Assembly: GCA_905215155.1 (NCBI GenBank)
Contig: CAJMPJ010000014.1
Span: 1-64,000, forward strand
From: an uncultured bacterium
GTDB lineage: Bacteria > Bacillota > Clostridia > Lachnospirales > Lachnospiraceae
Length of the DNA stretch: 64,000 bases
Direction: 5' to 3'
Shown: one piece after another, positions 1 to 9,191 of the stretch
Layout: each line of letters starts with the position of its first letter
Position numbering within the stretch: position 1 is the first letter of the stretch
Position numbers and translations under genes: made by a program
Notes under the pieces: model-generated
Seen by the model: the letters and a program-made list of their open reading frames with translations, nothing else
Database searches by the model: none
What the model was told of the DNA's origin: nothing

Positions 1-276
1 GATTTGGCAGCCCCGGGAGTGGGGATTGTTGCGGCAAAGGCCGGCGGCGGCTATGAAACGGTGACCGGCACTTCGTTTGCAACTCCATTTGTGACCGGAA
101 GTGCTGCTCTCCTCATGCAATGGGGAATCGTAGAAGGCAGAGATCCGTTTTTATTCGGAGAAAAGGTAAAAGCCTATTTGATCCGGGGGACCAGAAAGCT
201 GCCGGGGATCACCCAGTATCCCAATCCGGAACTGGGATACGGCGTTTTGTGTGTCAGTGACAGCATCCCGGTATAG
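1..276 (+). CDS. Subtilisin-like serine protease (S8, Csp-like), C-terminal fragment
   Basis: The frame is open at the left edge, so only the last 91 residues are visible. They contain GTSFATPFVTGSAALL, the motif that carries the catalytic serine of S8 proteases (Gly-Thr-Ser-x-Ala-x-Pro). The tail that follows, with GEKVKAYLIRGTRKLPG and a final G-Y-G segment, resembles the Csp-like S8 peptidases of Clostridia, some of which act in spore germination. The serine is intact, so this copy is not an obvious pseudoprotease, but the Asp and His of the triad lie outside the window. The S8 family is near certain; the Csp subgroup is from memory. Confidence 0.85.
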   Translation, partial: DLAAPGVGIVAAKAGGGYETVTGTSFATPFVTGSAALLMQWGIVEGRDPFLFGEKVKAYLIRGTRKLPGITQYPNPELGYGVLCVSDSIPV

Positions 277-291
277 CCTCTGTGAAAACCA

Positions 292-320
292 TTGGAAATT
301 TAACGAAAATGATTTATAAT
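292..320 (+). promoter_or_regulatory. Sigma-A-type promoter for the AraC-family gene
   Basis: TTGGAA (292-297), a 17-bp spacer and TATAAT (315-320) lie 29 bp before the start codon, followed by a GGGAGGTG ribosome binding site. Confidence 0.55.
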
Positions 321-348
321 AATATCATCATTTTTCGGGAGGTGTTTC

Positions 349-1200
349 ATGGACGTCAGATATGAGCTGGTGATCCCCAATGACGATCTGCCTTTCCGGC
401 TTTTCATTTTTGAGGGCAGGGAAGGAAATTATAAAGTTACAAAACACTGGCATCATTCCGTGGAAATATTTCTGGTTCAGGAAGGAAAAATTGATTTTTA
501 TATCCATAACCGCCACTTATCCCTTTCCAGGCAGGATTTTGTTTTAGTAAATTCCAATGAAGTCCATTCCATTGAATGCCCCAATCCCAACATTACCATT
601 GTCCTGCAGATTCCGGGAGAAACGTTCAAAGAGTATTCCGGGGAAGAGGGCTACATGAATTTTGAGAAGAAAAGCGACGTTCAGAATAAAAGGCTGGCGG
701 ATCTGGTGGCCGCCATGTTTTCTATTTATGAAAAACAGGCGTATGGATACAGCCTAAAGGTAAAAAGCCAGTTCTATGAACTTCTGTATCTGCTGATCAC
801 TGAATTTAAAACGGAGACCATGGATAAAGAGGTCCTGAGGCAGAAAAAGCAGCTCGATAAATTGTCGGATGTGACACAGTATATGAGAGATAATTACGAT
901 CAGGATTTAAAGCTTGAGGATGTTGCCGGACGTTTTGGTTACAGCCCTACCTATTTATCAAGGATTTTCCAGAAATATGCGCAGGTCAATTACCGGACCT
1001 ATCTGATTGATCTGCGTGTTAAATATGCGGTCAGAGAGCTTGTGGGAACGGAGCATGAAATCGGAGAAATTGCCATGAATCATGGATTTCCAGACAGCAG
1101 AGCTTTTTCCAAGGCATTTAAAAAACGGTATGGCTGTCTGCCCAGTACCTATCGGAAAAATATGGCTGGAAACAGGGAATCAAAATTGCAAATAATTTAA
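349..1200 (+). CDS. AraC-family transcriptional regulator with N-terminal cupin domain
   Basis: The protein has 283 residues. About residues 15-110 form a cupin-like sensory domain with HWHHSVEIFLVQEG and a later NEVHSIE, typical of AraC regulators that bind a small ligand such as a sugar. Residues of about 175-275 hold the paired helix-turn-helix AraC DNA-binding domain (LKLEDVAGRFGYSPTYLSRI, then IGEIAMNHGFPDSRAFSKAF and a YGCLPSTYR ending). It has its own promoter and a GGGAGGTG ribosome binding site, and no transport or catabolic gene is directly adjacent, so its target is unknown. The carbohydrate locus 8 kb downstream is one candidate, but nothing links them. Confidence 0.9.
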   Translation: MDVRYELVIPNDDLPFRLFIFEGREGNYKVTKHWHHSVEIFLVQEGKIDFYIHNRHLSLSRQDFVLVNSNEVHSIECPNPNITIVLQIPGETFKEYSGEEGYMNFEKKSDVQNKRLADLVAAMFSIYEKQAYGYSLKVKSQFYELLYLLITEFKTETMDKEVLRQKKQLDKLSDVTQYMRDNYDQDLKLEDVAGRFGYSPTYLSRIFQKYAQVNYRTYLIDLRVKYAVRELVGTEHEIGEIAMNHGFPDSRAFSKAFKKRYGCLPSTYRKNMAGNRESKLQII

Positions 1201-1227
1201 TATAGGGTATTATAATTACAGAAAATA

Positions 1228-1236
1228 TGATATAAT
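1228..1236 (+). promoter_or_regulatory. Extended -10 promoter of the dgt-dnaG-rpoD operon
   Basis: TGATATAATG is an extended -10 element (TG at 1228-1229, TATAAT at 1231-1236) located 33 bp before dgt. No good -35 is visible at the usual distance, as is common for extended -10 promoters. A second TATAAT at 1211-1216 follows TTGCAA (1186-1191) with a long 19-bp spacer and may be an alternative. Confidence 0.5.
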
Positions 1237-1268
1237 GTACCATAACTTTGGGCGAAGGATGTGATTGA

Positions 1269-2279
1269 ATGAATATCAGGGAATCCACGGAACAGTGGGA
1301 AGAAGCATATTTGAGCCCTTATGCTTCCTTCAGCAAAGACAGCAAGGGCAGAGATCGAATGGAAGATCCATGCGATATCCGGACAGCCTATCAAAGAGAC
1401 CGGGACCGGATCATCCATTGTAAGGCATTTCGGAGATTAAAGCATAAGACCCAGGTCTTTCTGGCACCGGAGGGGGATCATTACCGCACCAGACTGACCC
1501 ATACACTGGAAGTATCCCAAATTGCCAGGACCATAGCGAAATCCCTTCGTTTGAATGAAGATCTGACGGAAGCCATAGCTTTGGGACATGATTTGGGACA
1601 TACTCCCTTCGGTCATTCCGGAGAAGCGGTTCTTAACCGGATCTGTTCGGAAGGTTTTGAGCATTACAAGCAGAGCGTCCGTGTCGTAGAGGTCCTGGAA
1701 AAAGGGGGGATGGGCTTAAATCTCACCTGGGAGGTAAGGGATGGGATATTAAACCACCGTACCAGCGGCCATCCCTCGACTCTTGAGGGCTGTATCGTGC
1801 GTCTGTCTGATAAGATCGCTTATATCAATCATGACATTGATGATGCCATTCGGGCAAAGATGTTTGTTGAAGAGGATTTACCGGAGCGCTTTACCGGAGT
1901 ACTTGGGCACAGCGTTCGGGAAAGGCTGAATAATCTCATTCATGATATTATAGGAAACAGCTATGGAAAACAGGATATCGTCATGTCTCCTCACATGGAG
2001 GAAGCCATGCAGGGACTGCGTACCTGGATGTTTAACAATGTTTATAAGAATGAGATTCCCAAGAGGGAAGAAGGGAAAGCCCAGAATCTTATTGTCATGC
2101 TATTTCAGTATTATATGGATAACCCGGAAAAACTGCCGGAGGAATACCGTTATTTTATGGAGAACCGGGGAGTGAATAAGGAACGGGCAGTCTGTGATTA
2201 TATCGCAGGTATGAGTGACAGCTATGCCATAGATAAATTTGAGAGCCTGTTTGTTCCGAAGGCATGGAAAGCCATTTAA
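1269..2279 (+). CDS. dgt: dNTP triphosphohydrolase (dGTPase-like, HD domain)
   Basis: A 336-residue HD-domain phosphohydrolase, the length of short Dgt-type dNTPases that cleave dNTP to deoxynucleoside and triphosphate. The metal ligands are visible: H78 in RTRLTHTLEVS, then H107-D108 in GHDLGHTPFGHSGE, and a later Asp in RLSDKIAYINHDIDD. It stands directly before dnaG and rpoD, an arrangement common in Clostridia that joins dNTP control with replication priming and the housekeeping sigma factor. The start is preceded by AAGGATG. Substrate preference cannot be read from the sequence. Confidence 0.92.
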   Translation: MNIRESTEQWEEAYLSPYASFSKDSKGRDRMEDPCDIRTAYQRDRDRIIHCKAFRRLKHKTQVFLAPEGDHYRTRLTHTLEVSQIARTIAKSLRLNEDLTEAIALGHDLGHTPFGHSGEAVLNRICSEGFEHYKQSVRVVEVLEKGGMGLNLTWEVRDGILNHRTSGHPSTLEGCIVRLSDKIAYINHDIDDAIRAKMFVEEDLPERFTGVLGHSVRERLNNLIHDIIGNSYGKQDIVMSPHMEEAMQGLRTWMFNNVYKNEIPKREEGKAQNLIVMLFQYYMDNPEKLPEEYRYFMENRGVNKERAVCDYIAGMSDSYAIDKFESLFVPKAWKAI

Positions 2280-2315
2280 ACCATAGAGAAAGAAAGGAAG
2301 GAGGATTAAGGCTTC

Positions 2316-4085
2316 ATGCGATATTCGGAAGAAGTAATTGAAGAGGTCCGGTTAAAGAATGACATTGTAGATTTGATTTCGGGATATGTGAAACTGCAGA
2401 AGAAGGGTAGCAATTATTTCGGCCTTTGTCCCTTTCACAATGAAAAGTCACCTTCCTTTTCCGTATCGCCTGCCAAACAGATGTATTACTGTTTCGGCTG
2501 CGGTGCCGGCGGTAATGCCATAACCTTTGTGATGGAATATGAGAACTACTCCTTTTCCGAGGCGTTAAAGGCCTTGGCGGACCGGGCAGGAGTGAAGCTT
2601 CCGGTTGGGGAATACAGCAAGGAGGCCAAGGCTCAGGAGGATTTGAGGGCGACACTGTTAGAGATCAATAAACTGGCTGCCAGCTACTTTTACTATCAGC
2701 TTAAAACCCCTCAGGGGGAGATCGGTTACCGGTATTTAAGAGAGAGAAAGCTGACCGATGAGACCATCGTCCGGTTCGGGCTCGGATATTCCAATAAGAC
2801 AAGCGATGACCTTTACCGGTATTTAAAAGGAAAAGGATACGAGGATCATATCCTAAAGCAGACCGGGCTTGTGACCATTGAAGAACGTGGAACCCACGAT
2901 AAGTTCTGGAACCGTGTCATGTTCCCGATTATGGATGTGAATAACCGGGTCATCGGATTCGGGGGACGTGTCATGGGGGCCGGAGAGCCTAAGTATCTAA
3001 ACTCACCGGAGACAAAGCTTTTTGACAAGAGCCGGAATTTGTATGGGCTTAATTATGCAAGATTATCCAGGGAAAAGTACATATTGATCTGTGAAGGGTA
3101 TATTGATGTTATTGCCATGCACCAGGCAGGCTTCACCAATGCGGTGGCTTCTCTTGGAACTGCATTTACGACTCAGCACGCCCAGCTTTTAAAACGCTAC
3201 ACGGATAAGGTGGTCCTCACCTATGACAGCGACGGGGCCGGAATTAAGGCGGCACTTCGTGCGATTCCGATCCTGAAGGAGGTTGGAATGTCCATCCGGG
3301 TGCTTGATATGCAGCCTTACAAAGATCCGGATGAATTCATCAAGAATTTGGGAGCAGATGCTTTCCGCCAGAGAATTTCGGAGGCGAGGAACAGCTTTCT
3401 TTTTGAAATTGATGTATTGAAAAAAAATTATAAGATGGATGACCCGGAACAGAAGACAGAGTTTTATAACCAGGTGGCGAAAAAGCTCCTGGAATTTCCT
3501 GAGGCACTGGAACGGGATAATTATCTGGAAGCGGTTTCCCGGGAATACTTTATCAATTACGAAGATTTAAAGCGTCTGGTCAACCGTCTGGGAGCTTCCT
3601 TTGGACCGGTCAGCCAGACTTCCCGAGGGGAAGAAGAAGGCTTGAAAAATCAGAAAAAAAAGGATAAAGAAGATGGTGTGAAACAGTCCCAGAGACTGCT
3701 TCTTACCTGGTTGATTGAAAATCCGTTACTATTTGATAAGATTAAGGGAGTAATCACTCCGGAAGATTTTATAGAAGAACTGTATTATAAGGTGGCACGG
3801 ATGGTTTTTGACGGACACGCTGCCGGAACTTTGAATCCGGCTGAGATTTTAAATCATTTCATTAATGACGATGATCAATACCGGGCAGTCGCAGGTCTTT
3901 TTCATGCGAGCTTAAAAGAATCCCTGAATAATGAAGAACAAAAAAAAGCGTTTTCGGAAACGATTATGAAAGTGAAAAAGAACAGTCTGGATCATGCCAG
4001 CCGTCATGCAGCAGGGATTGAAGAACTGCAAAGAATTATAAAGGAACAGGCTGCGTTAAGGGATTTGCATATTTCGCTGGATTAG
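2316..4085 (+). CDS. dnaG: DNA primase
   Basis: The 589-residue protein makes RNA primers for the replication fork. It has the N-terminal CHC2 zinc-binding domain (C38, H41, C59, C62, in CPFHNEKSPSF and YYCFGCGAGG), the DnaG catalytic core with a TOPRIM fold (ICEGYIDVIAMHQAG near residue 260 and the acidic DSDGAG near 305), and a variable C-terminal region (about 440-589) expected to bind the DnaB helicase. It lies 36 bp after dgt with a strong AAGGAGG (2298-2304), and 39 bp before the preferred rpoD start. Confidence 0.97.
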   Translation: MRYSEEVIEEVRLKNDIVDLISGYVKLQKKGSNYFGLCPFHNEKSPSFSVSPAKQMYYCFGCGAGGNAITFVMEYENYSFSEALKALADRAGVKLPVGEYSKEAKAQEDLRATLLEINKLAASYFYYQLKTPQGEIGYRYLRERKLTDETIVRFGLGYSNKTSDDLYRYLKGKGYEDHILKQTGLVTIEERGTHDKFWNRVMFPIMDVNNRVIGFGGRVMGAGEPKYLNSPETKLFDKSRNLYGLNYARLSREKYILICEGYIDVIAMHQAGFTNAVASLGTAFTTQHAQLLKRYTDKVVLTYDSDGAGIKAALRAIPILKEVGMSIRVLDMQPYKDPDEFIKNLGADAFRQRISEARNSFLFEIDVLKKNYKMDDPEQKTEFYNQVAKKLLEFPEALERDNYLEAVSREYFINYEDLKRLVNRLGASFGPVSQTSRGEEEGLKNQKKKDKEDGVKQSQRLLLTWLIENPLLFDKIKGVITPEDFIEELYYKVARMVFDGHAAGTLNPAEILNHFINDDDQYRAVAGLFHASLKESLNNEEQKKAFSETIMKVKKNSLDHASRHAAGIEELQRIIKEQAALRDLHISLD

Positions 4086-4124
4086 GGTGTACACTATAGG
4101 CAGGCTGTGGAAGGATGGAAAAAC

Positions 4125-5330
4125 ATGGACGAAAATGTGAAGAAGACAGCAGATAAGATGGTGGGGGCAGGAAAAACCGAAGAAGAGCAGATTGCAGAGA
4201 AAAAGACAGAGGAATTAGCTGGGGCATTTGAAGAAAAATTAAGCCAGCTTCTTTTGTTAGGAAAAAAGAAGAGGAATGTATTAGAGAATCAGGAAGTCCT
4301 TAATTTTTTTGCCGAAGAGAAACTGGATTCCGATAAACTGGATCAGATCTACGATTTTTTAGAATCAAATAAGGTGGATGTACTTCAGATCGGAGCGGAA
4401 GAGCTGGAGCTGGATGAAGATCTTTTTATTGAAGAGGACATTGAGGAAGAAGAAGAAATTGATATGGAAAGCATTGATTTATCTGTTCCTGAGGGAGTCA
4501 GTGTCGAAGACCCGGTCCGCATGTATTTAAAAGAGATCGGAAAAGTACCTCTTCTTTCCAGTGAAGATGAAATTGAACTGGCAAAACAAATAGAACTGGG
4601 TGACGATTACGCTAAGCAGAGGCTGACAGAGGCCAATTTGCGCCTTGTAGTCAGCATTGCAAAACGGTATGTGGGCCGTGGAATGCAGTTCCTTGATTTG
4701 ATCCAGGAGGGAAATCTGGGACTGATCAAGGCGGTTGAAAAATTTGATTACCGGAAAGGCTACAAGTTCAGTACCTATGCGACCTGGTGGATCAGACAGG
4801 CCATTACAAGAGCCATTGCCGACCAGGCCCGTACTATACGGATTCCCGTTCACATGGTTGAGACCATCAACCGTCTGGTGCGCGTTTCCAGACAGCTTTT
4901 GCAGGAACTTGGCAGGGAACCTGTGGCAGAAGAGATTGCCGCAAGAGCGGACATGCAGGTAGACCGGGTGCGGGAAATCATGAAGGTATCCCAGGAACCG
5001 GTTTCTTTGGAGACTCCCATCGGAGAAGAAGAGGACAGCCATCTTGGAGATTTTATACAGGATGACCAGGTAGCGGTTCCGGCAGATGCAGCTACGTTTA
5101 CCATGCTGCATGAACAGCTGATGGAGGTTTTGGATACGCTGACCGAACGGGAGCAGAAGGTGTTAAAGCTCCGCTTCGGCCTTGATGACGGCCGTTCCAG
5201 AACGCTGGAGGAGGTCGGAAAAGAATTTAATGTTACGAGAGAACGAATCCGCCAGATTGAAGCAAAAGCATTGCGTAAACTGCGCCATCCCAGCAGAAGC
5301 AAAAAGCTTAAGGATTATCTGGATGATTAA
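4125..5330 (+). CDS. rpoD: RNA polymerase primary sigma factor (sigma-70 / SigA)
   Basis: The housekeeping sigma factor. It has an acidic N-terminal region, region 1.2 ([16 protein letters not shown]), the -10-recognising region 2 ([20 protein letters not shown], then [20 protein letters not shown]), region 3, and the -35-recognising helix-turn-helix of region 4.2 ([20 protein letters not shown]). The ATG at 4125 is chosen because GGAAGG lies 10 bp upstream; an in-frame GTG at 4107 would add six residues but has a poor ribosome binding site. The 401-residue length is normal for Firmicutes SigA. It is the third gene of the macromolecular-synthesis-type operon. Confidence 0.97.
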   Translation: MDENVKKTADKMVGAGKTEEEQIAEKKTEELAGAFEEKLSQLLLLGKKKRNVLENQEVLNFFAEEKLDSDKLDQIYDFLESNKVDVLQIGAEELELDEDLFIEEDIEEEEEIDMESIDLSVPEGVSVEDPVRMYLKEIGKVPLLSSEDEIELAKQIELGDDYAKQRLTEANLRLVVSIAKRYVGRGMQFLDLIQEGNLGLIKAVEKFDYRKGYKFSTYATWWIRQAITRAIADQARTIRIPVHMVETINRLVRVSRQLLQELGREPVAEEIAARADMQVDRVREIMKVSQEPVSLETPIGEEEDSHLGDFIQDDQVAVPADAATFTMLHEQLMEVLDTLTEREQKVLKLRFGLDDGRSRTLEEVGKEFNVTRERIRQIEAKALRKLRHPSRSKKLKDYLDD

Positions 5331-5351
5331 AGATACAAGACGGAGTTGAAG

Positions 5352-6101
5352 ATGAAGTTATCAAAACGTTTGGAAACCATTGCCTCTTTTGTACCGGAAG
5401 GAAGCAGGATAGCGGATATAGGAACCGATCACGGCTATATCCCCATCCATCTGGTGCAGGAGGGAAAAGCAAAACATGCCATAGCAATGGATGTGAGGAC
5501 TGGCCCGCTGTTAAGGGCTCAGTCCCATATTCAGGAAGCGGGCCTTATTGATGAAATCGAAGTCCGTTTGAGTGACGGACTTTTAAAATTAGAGAAAGAC
5601 GAAGCGGACTGTGTTGTCATCGCTGGAATGGGCGGGGAACTGATGATACATATTCTGGAGGAGGGCAGACGCTTGTGGGATCACGTTCCCTGCTGGGTAT
5701 TATCTCCGCAGTCAGAGCTTCATAAAATGCGCCGGTTCCTTATGGAACAGGCATTTTTCATCGAACAGGAAACTATGATAAAAGAAGACGGAAAGTATTA
5801 CGTTGTCATGAGGGCGGTCCGGAAATCAGTTGGTGATGGAAACGACGGCCGCGAGATCTCATACCGGTACGGAAAAAATCTTTTGCAAACTAAGAATCCT
5901 GTATTGACAGAATATTTGGTAAAAGAAGAAGAACAGATCAAAGGAATCTTAAACGGTCTTTCTGCCGGCGAAAGTATTGCCGCAGAAAAACGAATGAGGG
6001 AGCTTGAGAGAGAGCTGTCCTGGAATAAGGAGGCACAAGATGCAATGCGTGGAACTGATGAAAAAACTGGAACAGCTGGCACCGGTAAGCTGTGCCTGTG
6101 A
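5352..6101 (+). CDS. trmK: tRNA (adenine(22)-N1)-methyltransferase
   Basis: A SAM-dependent methyltransferase of the TrmK family, which methylates N1 of A22 in bacterial tRNAs. The SAM-binding loop is ADIGTDHGYIPIHL near residues 22-35, with a second conserved CVVIAGMGGELM. It directly follows rpoD, as trmK does in many Firmicutes. The ATG at 5352 has GGAG 6 bp upstream; the frame extends two codons further to a TTG without good spacing. The last 62 bp overlap the next gene, suggesting translational coupling with the Nif3-like protein, its usual neighbour. Confidence 0.93.
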   Translation: MKLSKRLETIASFVPEGSRIADIGTDHGYIPIHLVQEGKAKHAIAMDVRTGPLLRAQSHIQEAGLIDEIEVRLSDGLLKLEKDEADCVVIAGMGGELMIHILEEGRRLWDHVPCWVLSPQSELHKMRRFLMEQAFFIEQETMIKEDGKYYVVMRAVRKSVGDGNDGREISYRYGKNLLQTKNPVLTEYLVKEEEQIKGILNGLSAGESIAAEKRMRELERELSWNKEAQDAMRGTDEKTGTAGTGKLCL

Positions 6102-6837
6102 CTGGGATAATGTAGGACTTTTAACCGGACGAAGTGACAAAGAAGTGAAGAAGGTATTTCTTGCGGTGGATGCCACGGATGAAGTGGTGGAGGAAGCGGT
6201 TAGATGGGGAGCGGATCTGCTTCTTACCCATCATCCGCTTATTTTTAAACCATTGAAGAAAATCAATGATCAGGATTTTATCGGAAGGCGTATTCTAAAG
6301 CTGATAGCAAACGATATCTCTTATTATGCAATGCACACCAACTTTGATGCAGCACCGGGCTGTATGGCAGATGCAGCCGCACAAAAGCTGGGGCTTAGGG
6401 ACAGAAAGGTTTTAGAGCCGTCTGGCATGATGGGTGAGGTTTCCTATGGAATTGGGAAAACCGGATATTTGAATAAGAAAATGACGATACGGGAAGTAGC
6501 CACGCTGGTCAAAGAGCGGTTTTCACTCCCGTTTCTCACAATATATGGGGAGGATACAATTTCAGACACGGTAGACTTTGTAGGCATCAGTCCGGGTGCA
6601 GGAGGGAGTATGATCAGTTCTGCGCTGAAAGCCGGAGTAAGCGTGCTTATAACAGGAGATATCGGCCATCACAGCGGCATTGACGCGGCGGCCAATCATA
6701 TGGCGGTCATTGATGCAGGCCATTATGGATTGGAATACCTGTTTCTTGATTTTATGGAGGATTATTTGGAGAAGGAAGCCGGTATGGCTCTGTCCGTCAA
6801 AAAGGCGGAAGTGGTATTTCCTGAAACACTAGTATAA
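6040..6837 (+). CDS. Nif3-like dinuclear metal-centre protein
   Basis: A 265-residue member of the Nif3/YqfO/YbgI family (historically called GTP cyclohydrolase I type 2), whose cellular role is unsettled. Metal-binding motifs are LLLTHHPLIF, MHTNFDAAPGCM, GDIGHHSG and DAGHYGLE. The start at 6040 lies inside the end of trmK and has a perfect AAGGAGG at 6027-6033; longer in-frame starts lack such a site. The pairing trmK-Nif3 is conserved in Firmicutes. The 265-residue form lacks the extra PII-like middle domain of the longer YqfO type. Confidence 0.92.
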   Translation: MQCVELMKKLEQLAPVSCACDWDNVGLLTGRSDKEVKKVFLAVDATDEVVEEAVRWGADLLLTHHPLIFKPLKKINDQDFIGRRILKLIANDISYYAMHTNFDAAPGCMADAAAQKLGLRDRKVLEPSGMMGEVSYGIGKTGYLNKKMTIREVATLVKERFSLPFLTIYGEDTISDTVDFVGISPGAGGSMISSALKAGVSVLITGDIGHHSGIDAAANHMAVIDAGHYGLEYLFLDFMEDYLEKEAGMALSVKKAEVVFPETLV

Positions 6838-6848
6838 GGAGGCAGAAT

Positions 6849-8510
6849 ATGGCAATTGTAACCATTGACGGAGTGGCAAAAGAGTATCCCATTGGAACGA
6901 CTTATCAGGAGATCGCAAAGGAATACCAGCCTCAATACGAAAATGAAATTTTGCTGGTCGGTGTAAACGGTAAATTAAGGGAGCTTCATAAATCCGTACA
7001 GTTTGACTGCAATCTCCATTTCTATACTGCAAATGATCAGCCCGGAATCCAGACCTATCACAGAAGTGCTATTTTTCTTATGATGAAGGCATTCTATGAT
7101 GTGGTGGGAACGGATCATATTGAAAAAGTAACGGTCGATTTCTCTCTTGGAAAAGGCTATTATATTGAGCCTCACGGAGATTTTGAATTGACAGAGGAAG
7201 TGATAAAACGGGTAAAAGTCCGTATGGAGGAATTTGTCAGTAAAAAGATTCCTATCATGAAACGGAGCGTGAATACGGATGATGCCATTGAATTATTTCA
7301 TAAGCACCGCATGTATGACAAAGAGCGGTTGTTCCGTTACCGCCGGGTATCCAGAGTCAATATTTACAGCATAGGCGGATTTGAAGATTACTACTACGGA
7401 TACATGGTGCAGAATACCGGATATATCAAATATTTTGATTTAGAATTGTTTGATGATGGCTTTATGCTCATGCTGCCTCAAAAAGAAAGTCCCAAAGAGG
7501 TTCCGGTCTTTGATTCGGCAAATAAAAGAAAGCTCTATCAGGTATTAAAAGAAAGTGTGAAATGGGGAGAGCGGCTCAATGTCTCTCATGTAGGCGCTTT
7601 GAATGAACGGATTGCAGAGGGGAATATCAACGAACTTATTTTGATTCAGGAGGCCCTGCAGGAAAAGAAAATTGCTGAAATCGCGGAGAAGATCGGCGCA
7701 GACAGAAGCAAGAAATTCGTCATGATTGCCGGTCCCTCTTCCTCGGGAAAAACAACCTTTTCCCATCGCTTATCCGTTCAGCTGAAGGCCCAGGGGCTGA
7801 TCCCACATCCCATTGCAGCCGATAATTATTTTGTCAATCGTGTAAACAGTCCGAAAAATCCCGACGGAAGCTACAATTTTGAAGTGCTGGAAAGTCTGGA
7901 TGTGGAGCAGTTTAATAAGGATATGACCGAGCTTCTTGCCGGAGAGACGGTGGAAATGCCAAGGTATCAGTTTAAGACAGGGGAAAGAGAGTACCGGGGA
8001 GATTATTTAAAACTGGGAAAAGACGATATTCTGGTCATTGAAGGGATTCATTGCTTGAATGATAAGCTGTCCTATTCTCTTCCAAAGGAAAGCAAGTTCC
8101 GGGTCTACGTAAGCGCCCTCACGCAGCTTAACATTGATGAGCATAACCGGATTCCCACCACGGACTGCCGTCTGATCCGCCGGATGGTGCGGGATGCAAG
8201 GACCAGAGGTGCATCTGCCCAGGATACCATACGGATGTGGCCTACGGTCAGACATGGAGAAGAATCTTATATTTTTCCGTTTCAGGAATCTGCGGATGTG
8301 ATGTTTAATTCCGCTACGGTTTATGAACTGGCTGTGTTAAAGCAGTTTGCAGAGCCATTGCTTTTCGGTATTCCCAGAGAATCACCGGAATATATGGAGG
8401 CAAAGCGTCTGTTGAAATTTCTGGATTATTTTCTTGGTGTAAACAGCGAATTCATTCCCCGCAACTCCATCATACGTGAGTTTATCGGCGGCAGCTGTTT
8501 CCGGGTGTAA
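6849..8510 (+). CDS. Uridine-kinase-like nucleoside kinase fused to TGS / threonyl-tRNA-synthetase-like region
   Basis: A 553-residue multidomain protein. Residues 1-60 form a TGS-like domain (VTIDGVAKEYPIGTTYQEI), followed by a region resembling the editing/second additional domain of threonyl-tRNA synthetase, and then from about residue 290 a P-loop kinase of the phosphoribulokinase/uridine kinase family with Walker A GPSSSGKTTF and IEGIHCLND. The family is widespread in Clostridia and usually annotated as 'nucleoside kinase'; its substrate is not established by sequence. It is the last gene of the dgt operon, with AAGGAGG just before its ATG and 11 bp after the Nif3 gene. Confidence 0.88.
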   Translation: MAIVTIDGVAKEYPIGTTYQEIAKEYQPQYENEILLVGVNGKLRELHKSVQFDCNLHFYTANDQPGIQTYHRSAIFLMMKAFYDVVGTDHIEKVTVDFSLGKGYYIEPHGDFELTEEVIKRVKVRMEEFVSKKIPIMKRSVNTDDAIELFHKHRMYDKERLFRYRRVSRVNIYSIGGFEDYYYGYMVQNTGYIKYFDLELFDDGFMLMLPQKESPKEVPVFDSANKRKLYQVLKESVKWGERLNVSHVGALNERIAEGNINELILIQEALQEKKIAEIAEKIGADRSKKFVMIAGPSSSGKTTFSHRLSVQLKAQGLIPHPIAADNYFVNRVNSPKNPDGSYNFEVLESLDVEQFNKDMTELLAGETVEMPRYQFKTGEREYRGDYLKLGKDDILVIEGIHCLNDKLSYSLPKESKFRVYVSALTQLNIDEHNRIPTTDCRLIRRMVRDARTRGASAQDTIRMWPTVRHGEESYIFPFQESADVMFNSATVYELAVLKQFAEPLLFGIPRESPEYMEAKRLLKFLDYFLGVNSEFIPRNSIIREFIGGSCFRV

Positions 8511-8514
8511 GGTA

Positions 8515-8542
8515 TTGCTTTACAAAACAAGGAATGTATGAT
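8515..8542 (+). promoter_or_regulatory. Promoter of the RNase P RNA gene
   Basis: TTGCTT (8515-8520), a 16-bp spacer and TATGAT (8537-8542). Predicted transcription starts close to the first paired base of the RNA at 8553. The same TTGCTT-N16-TATGAT arrangement precedes the ZTP riboswitch. Confidence 0.55.
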
Positions 8543-8552
8543 AAGCTATTAT

Positions 8553-8904
8553 AGTTTTGAGTAAGACAAATGGCCGCAGCTGCAAAGCCGAAAGGCTGCA
8601 GGTGAGGAAAGTCCGGGCTTCACAGGGCAGGATGCCAGATAACGTCTGGCGGAGGCGACTCCAGGGAAAGTGCAACAGAAATATACCGCCGCGTCATGCG
8701 GTAAGGGTGGAAAGGTGGTGTAAGAGACCACCGCCCTTCTGGTAACAGGAGGGGCCATGTAAACCCCATTCGAAGCAAGACCGAACAGGGAGCGTAAGGC
8801 GGCCCGTCTGCTCCCGGGTAGGTCGCTTGAGCCTGTCGGTGACGGCAGGCCTAGATAGATGGCCATTCAACGACATAACCCGGCTTATCGTCTTGCTCAA
8901 AACT
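8553..8904 (+). ncRNA. rnpB: RNase P RNA (catalytic subunit of ribonuclease P)
   Basis: The catalytic RNA that matures the 5' end of tRNAs. Conserved blocks are GAGGAAAGTCCGGGCTTC near the 5' side, CAGGGAAAGTGCAACAGAAA in the middle, and the 3' hallmark ACATAACCCGGCTTATCG. The termini form an unusually long P1 stem: bases 8553-8567 pair with 8890-8904 along all 15 positions, with one G-U. A length of about 352 nt and the overall pattern fit a bacterial type A RNA. Open reading frames crossing this stretch are not coding. Confidence 0.96.
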
Positions 8905-8954
8905 TTAAACAATGAATGGTAAAATTCAATTAGTATCATGGTGTTAAAAGAGTT

Positions 8955-8984
8955 CTGAAATCTTTGGTTTCAGGGCTTTTTTTG
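8955..8984 (+). terminator. Intrinsic terminator after rnpB
   Basis: CTGAAA and TTTCAG flank a 7-nt loop and are followed by GGC and a seven-T run. It lies 50 nt beyond the mature RNA, leaving a 3' trailer to be trimmed. Confidence 0.75.
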
Positions 8985-9144
8985 TTGTGGGATTTTGAGT
9001 GGTCCTTTGGTAAACTGCTGGTCTGTAAATCAATAATGGATCGGATAATTTTGTTTTTAATACCGGTTATTTATCAGAAATTATTACAGAAAAACCAGTT
9101 TATAAACCACGATCAAACAGGATACGACAAAAATAATGTTAAAA

Positions 9145-9185
9145 TTGCACAATTATATATTTATATATATAAAATTATTGTGCAA
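9145..9185. promoter_or_regulatory. Split palindrome, candidate operator of the GH127 / sugar ABC locus
   Basis: TTGCACAAT (9145-9153) and its exact complement ATTGTGCAA (9177-9185) have centres 32 bp apart, about three helical turns, with an AT-only middle. The right arm ends 6 bp before the -35 of the promoter for the downstream gene. The arrangement suits a dimeric or looping regulator. The remaining part of the gap between rnpB and GH127 (8985-9144) holds nothing recognisable. Confidence 0.45.
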
Positions 9186-9191
9186 AAATTC

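Noticed and set aside
4527..5302. Two long minus-strand frames opposite rpoD
   Set aside because: They are shadows of a strongly conserved gene and have serine/arginine-rich composition without known motifs.
8557..8866. Short open frames crossing the RNase P RNA on both strands
   Set aside because: The stretch is fully explained by the structured RNA with its long P1 stem and conserved blocks.
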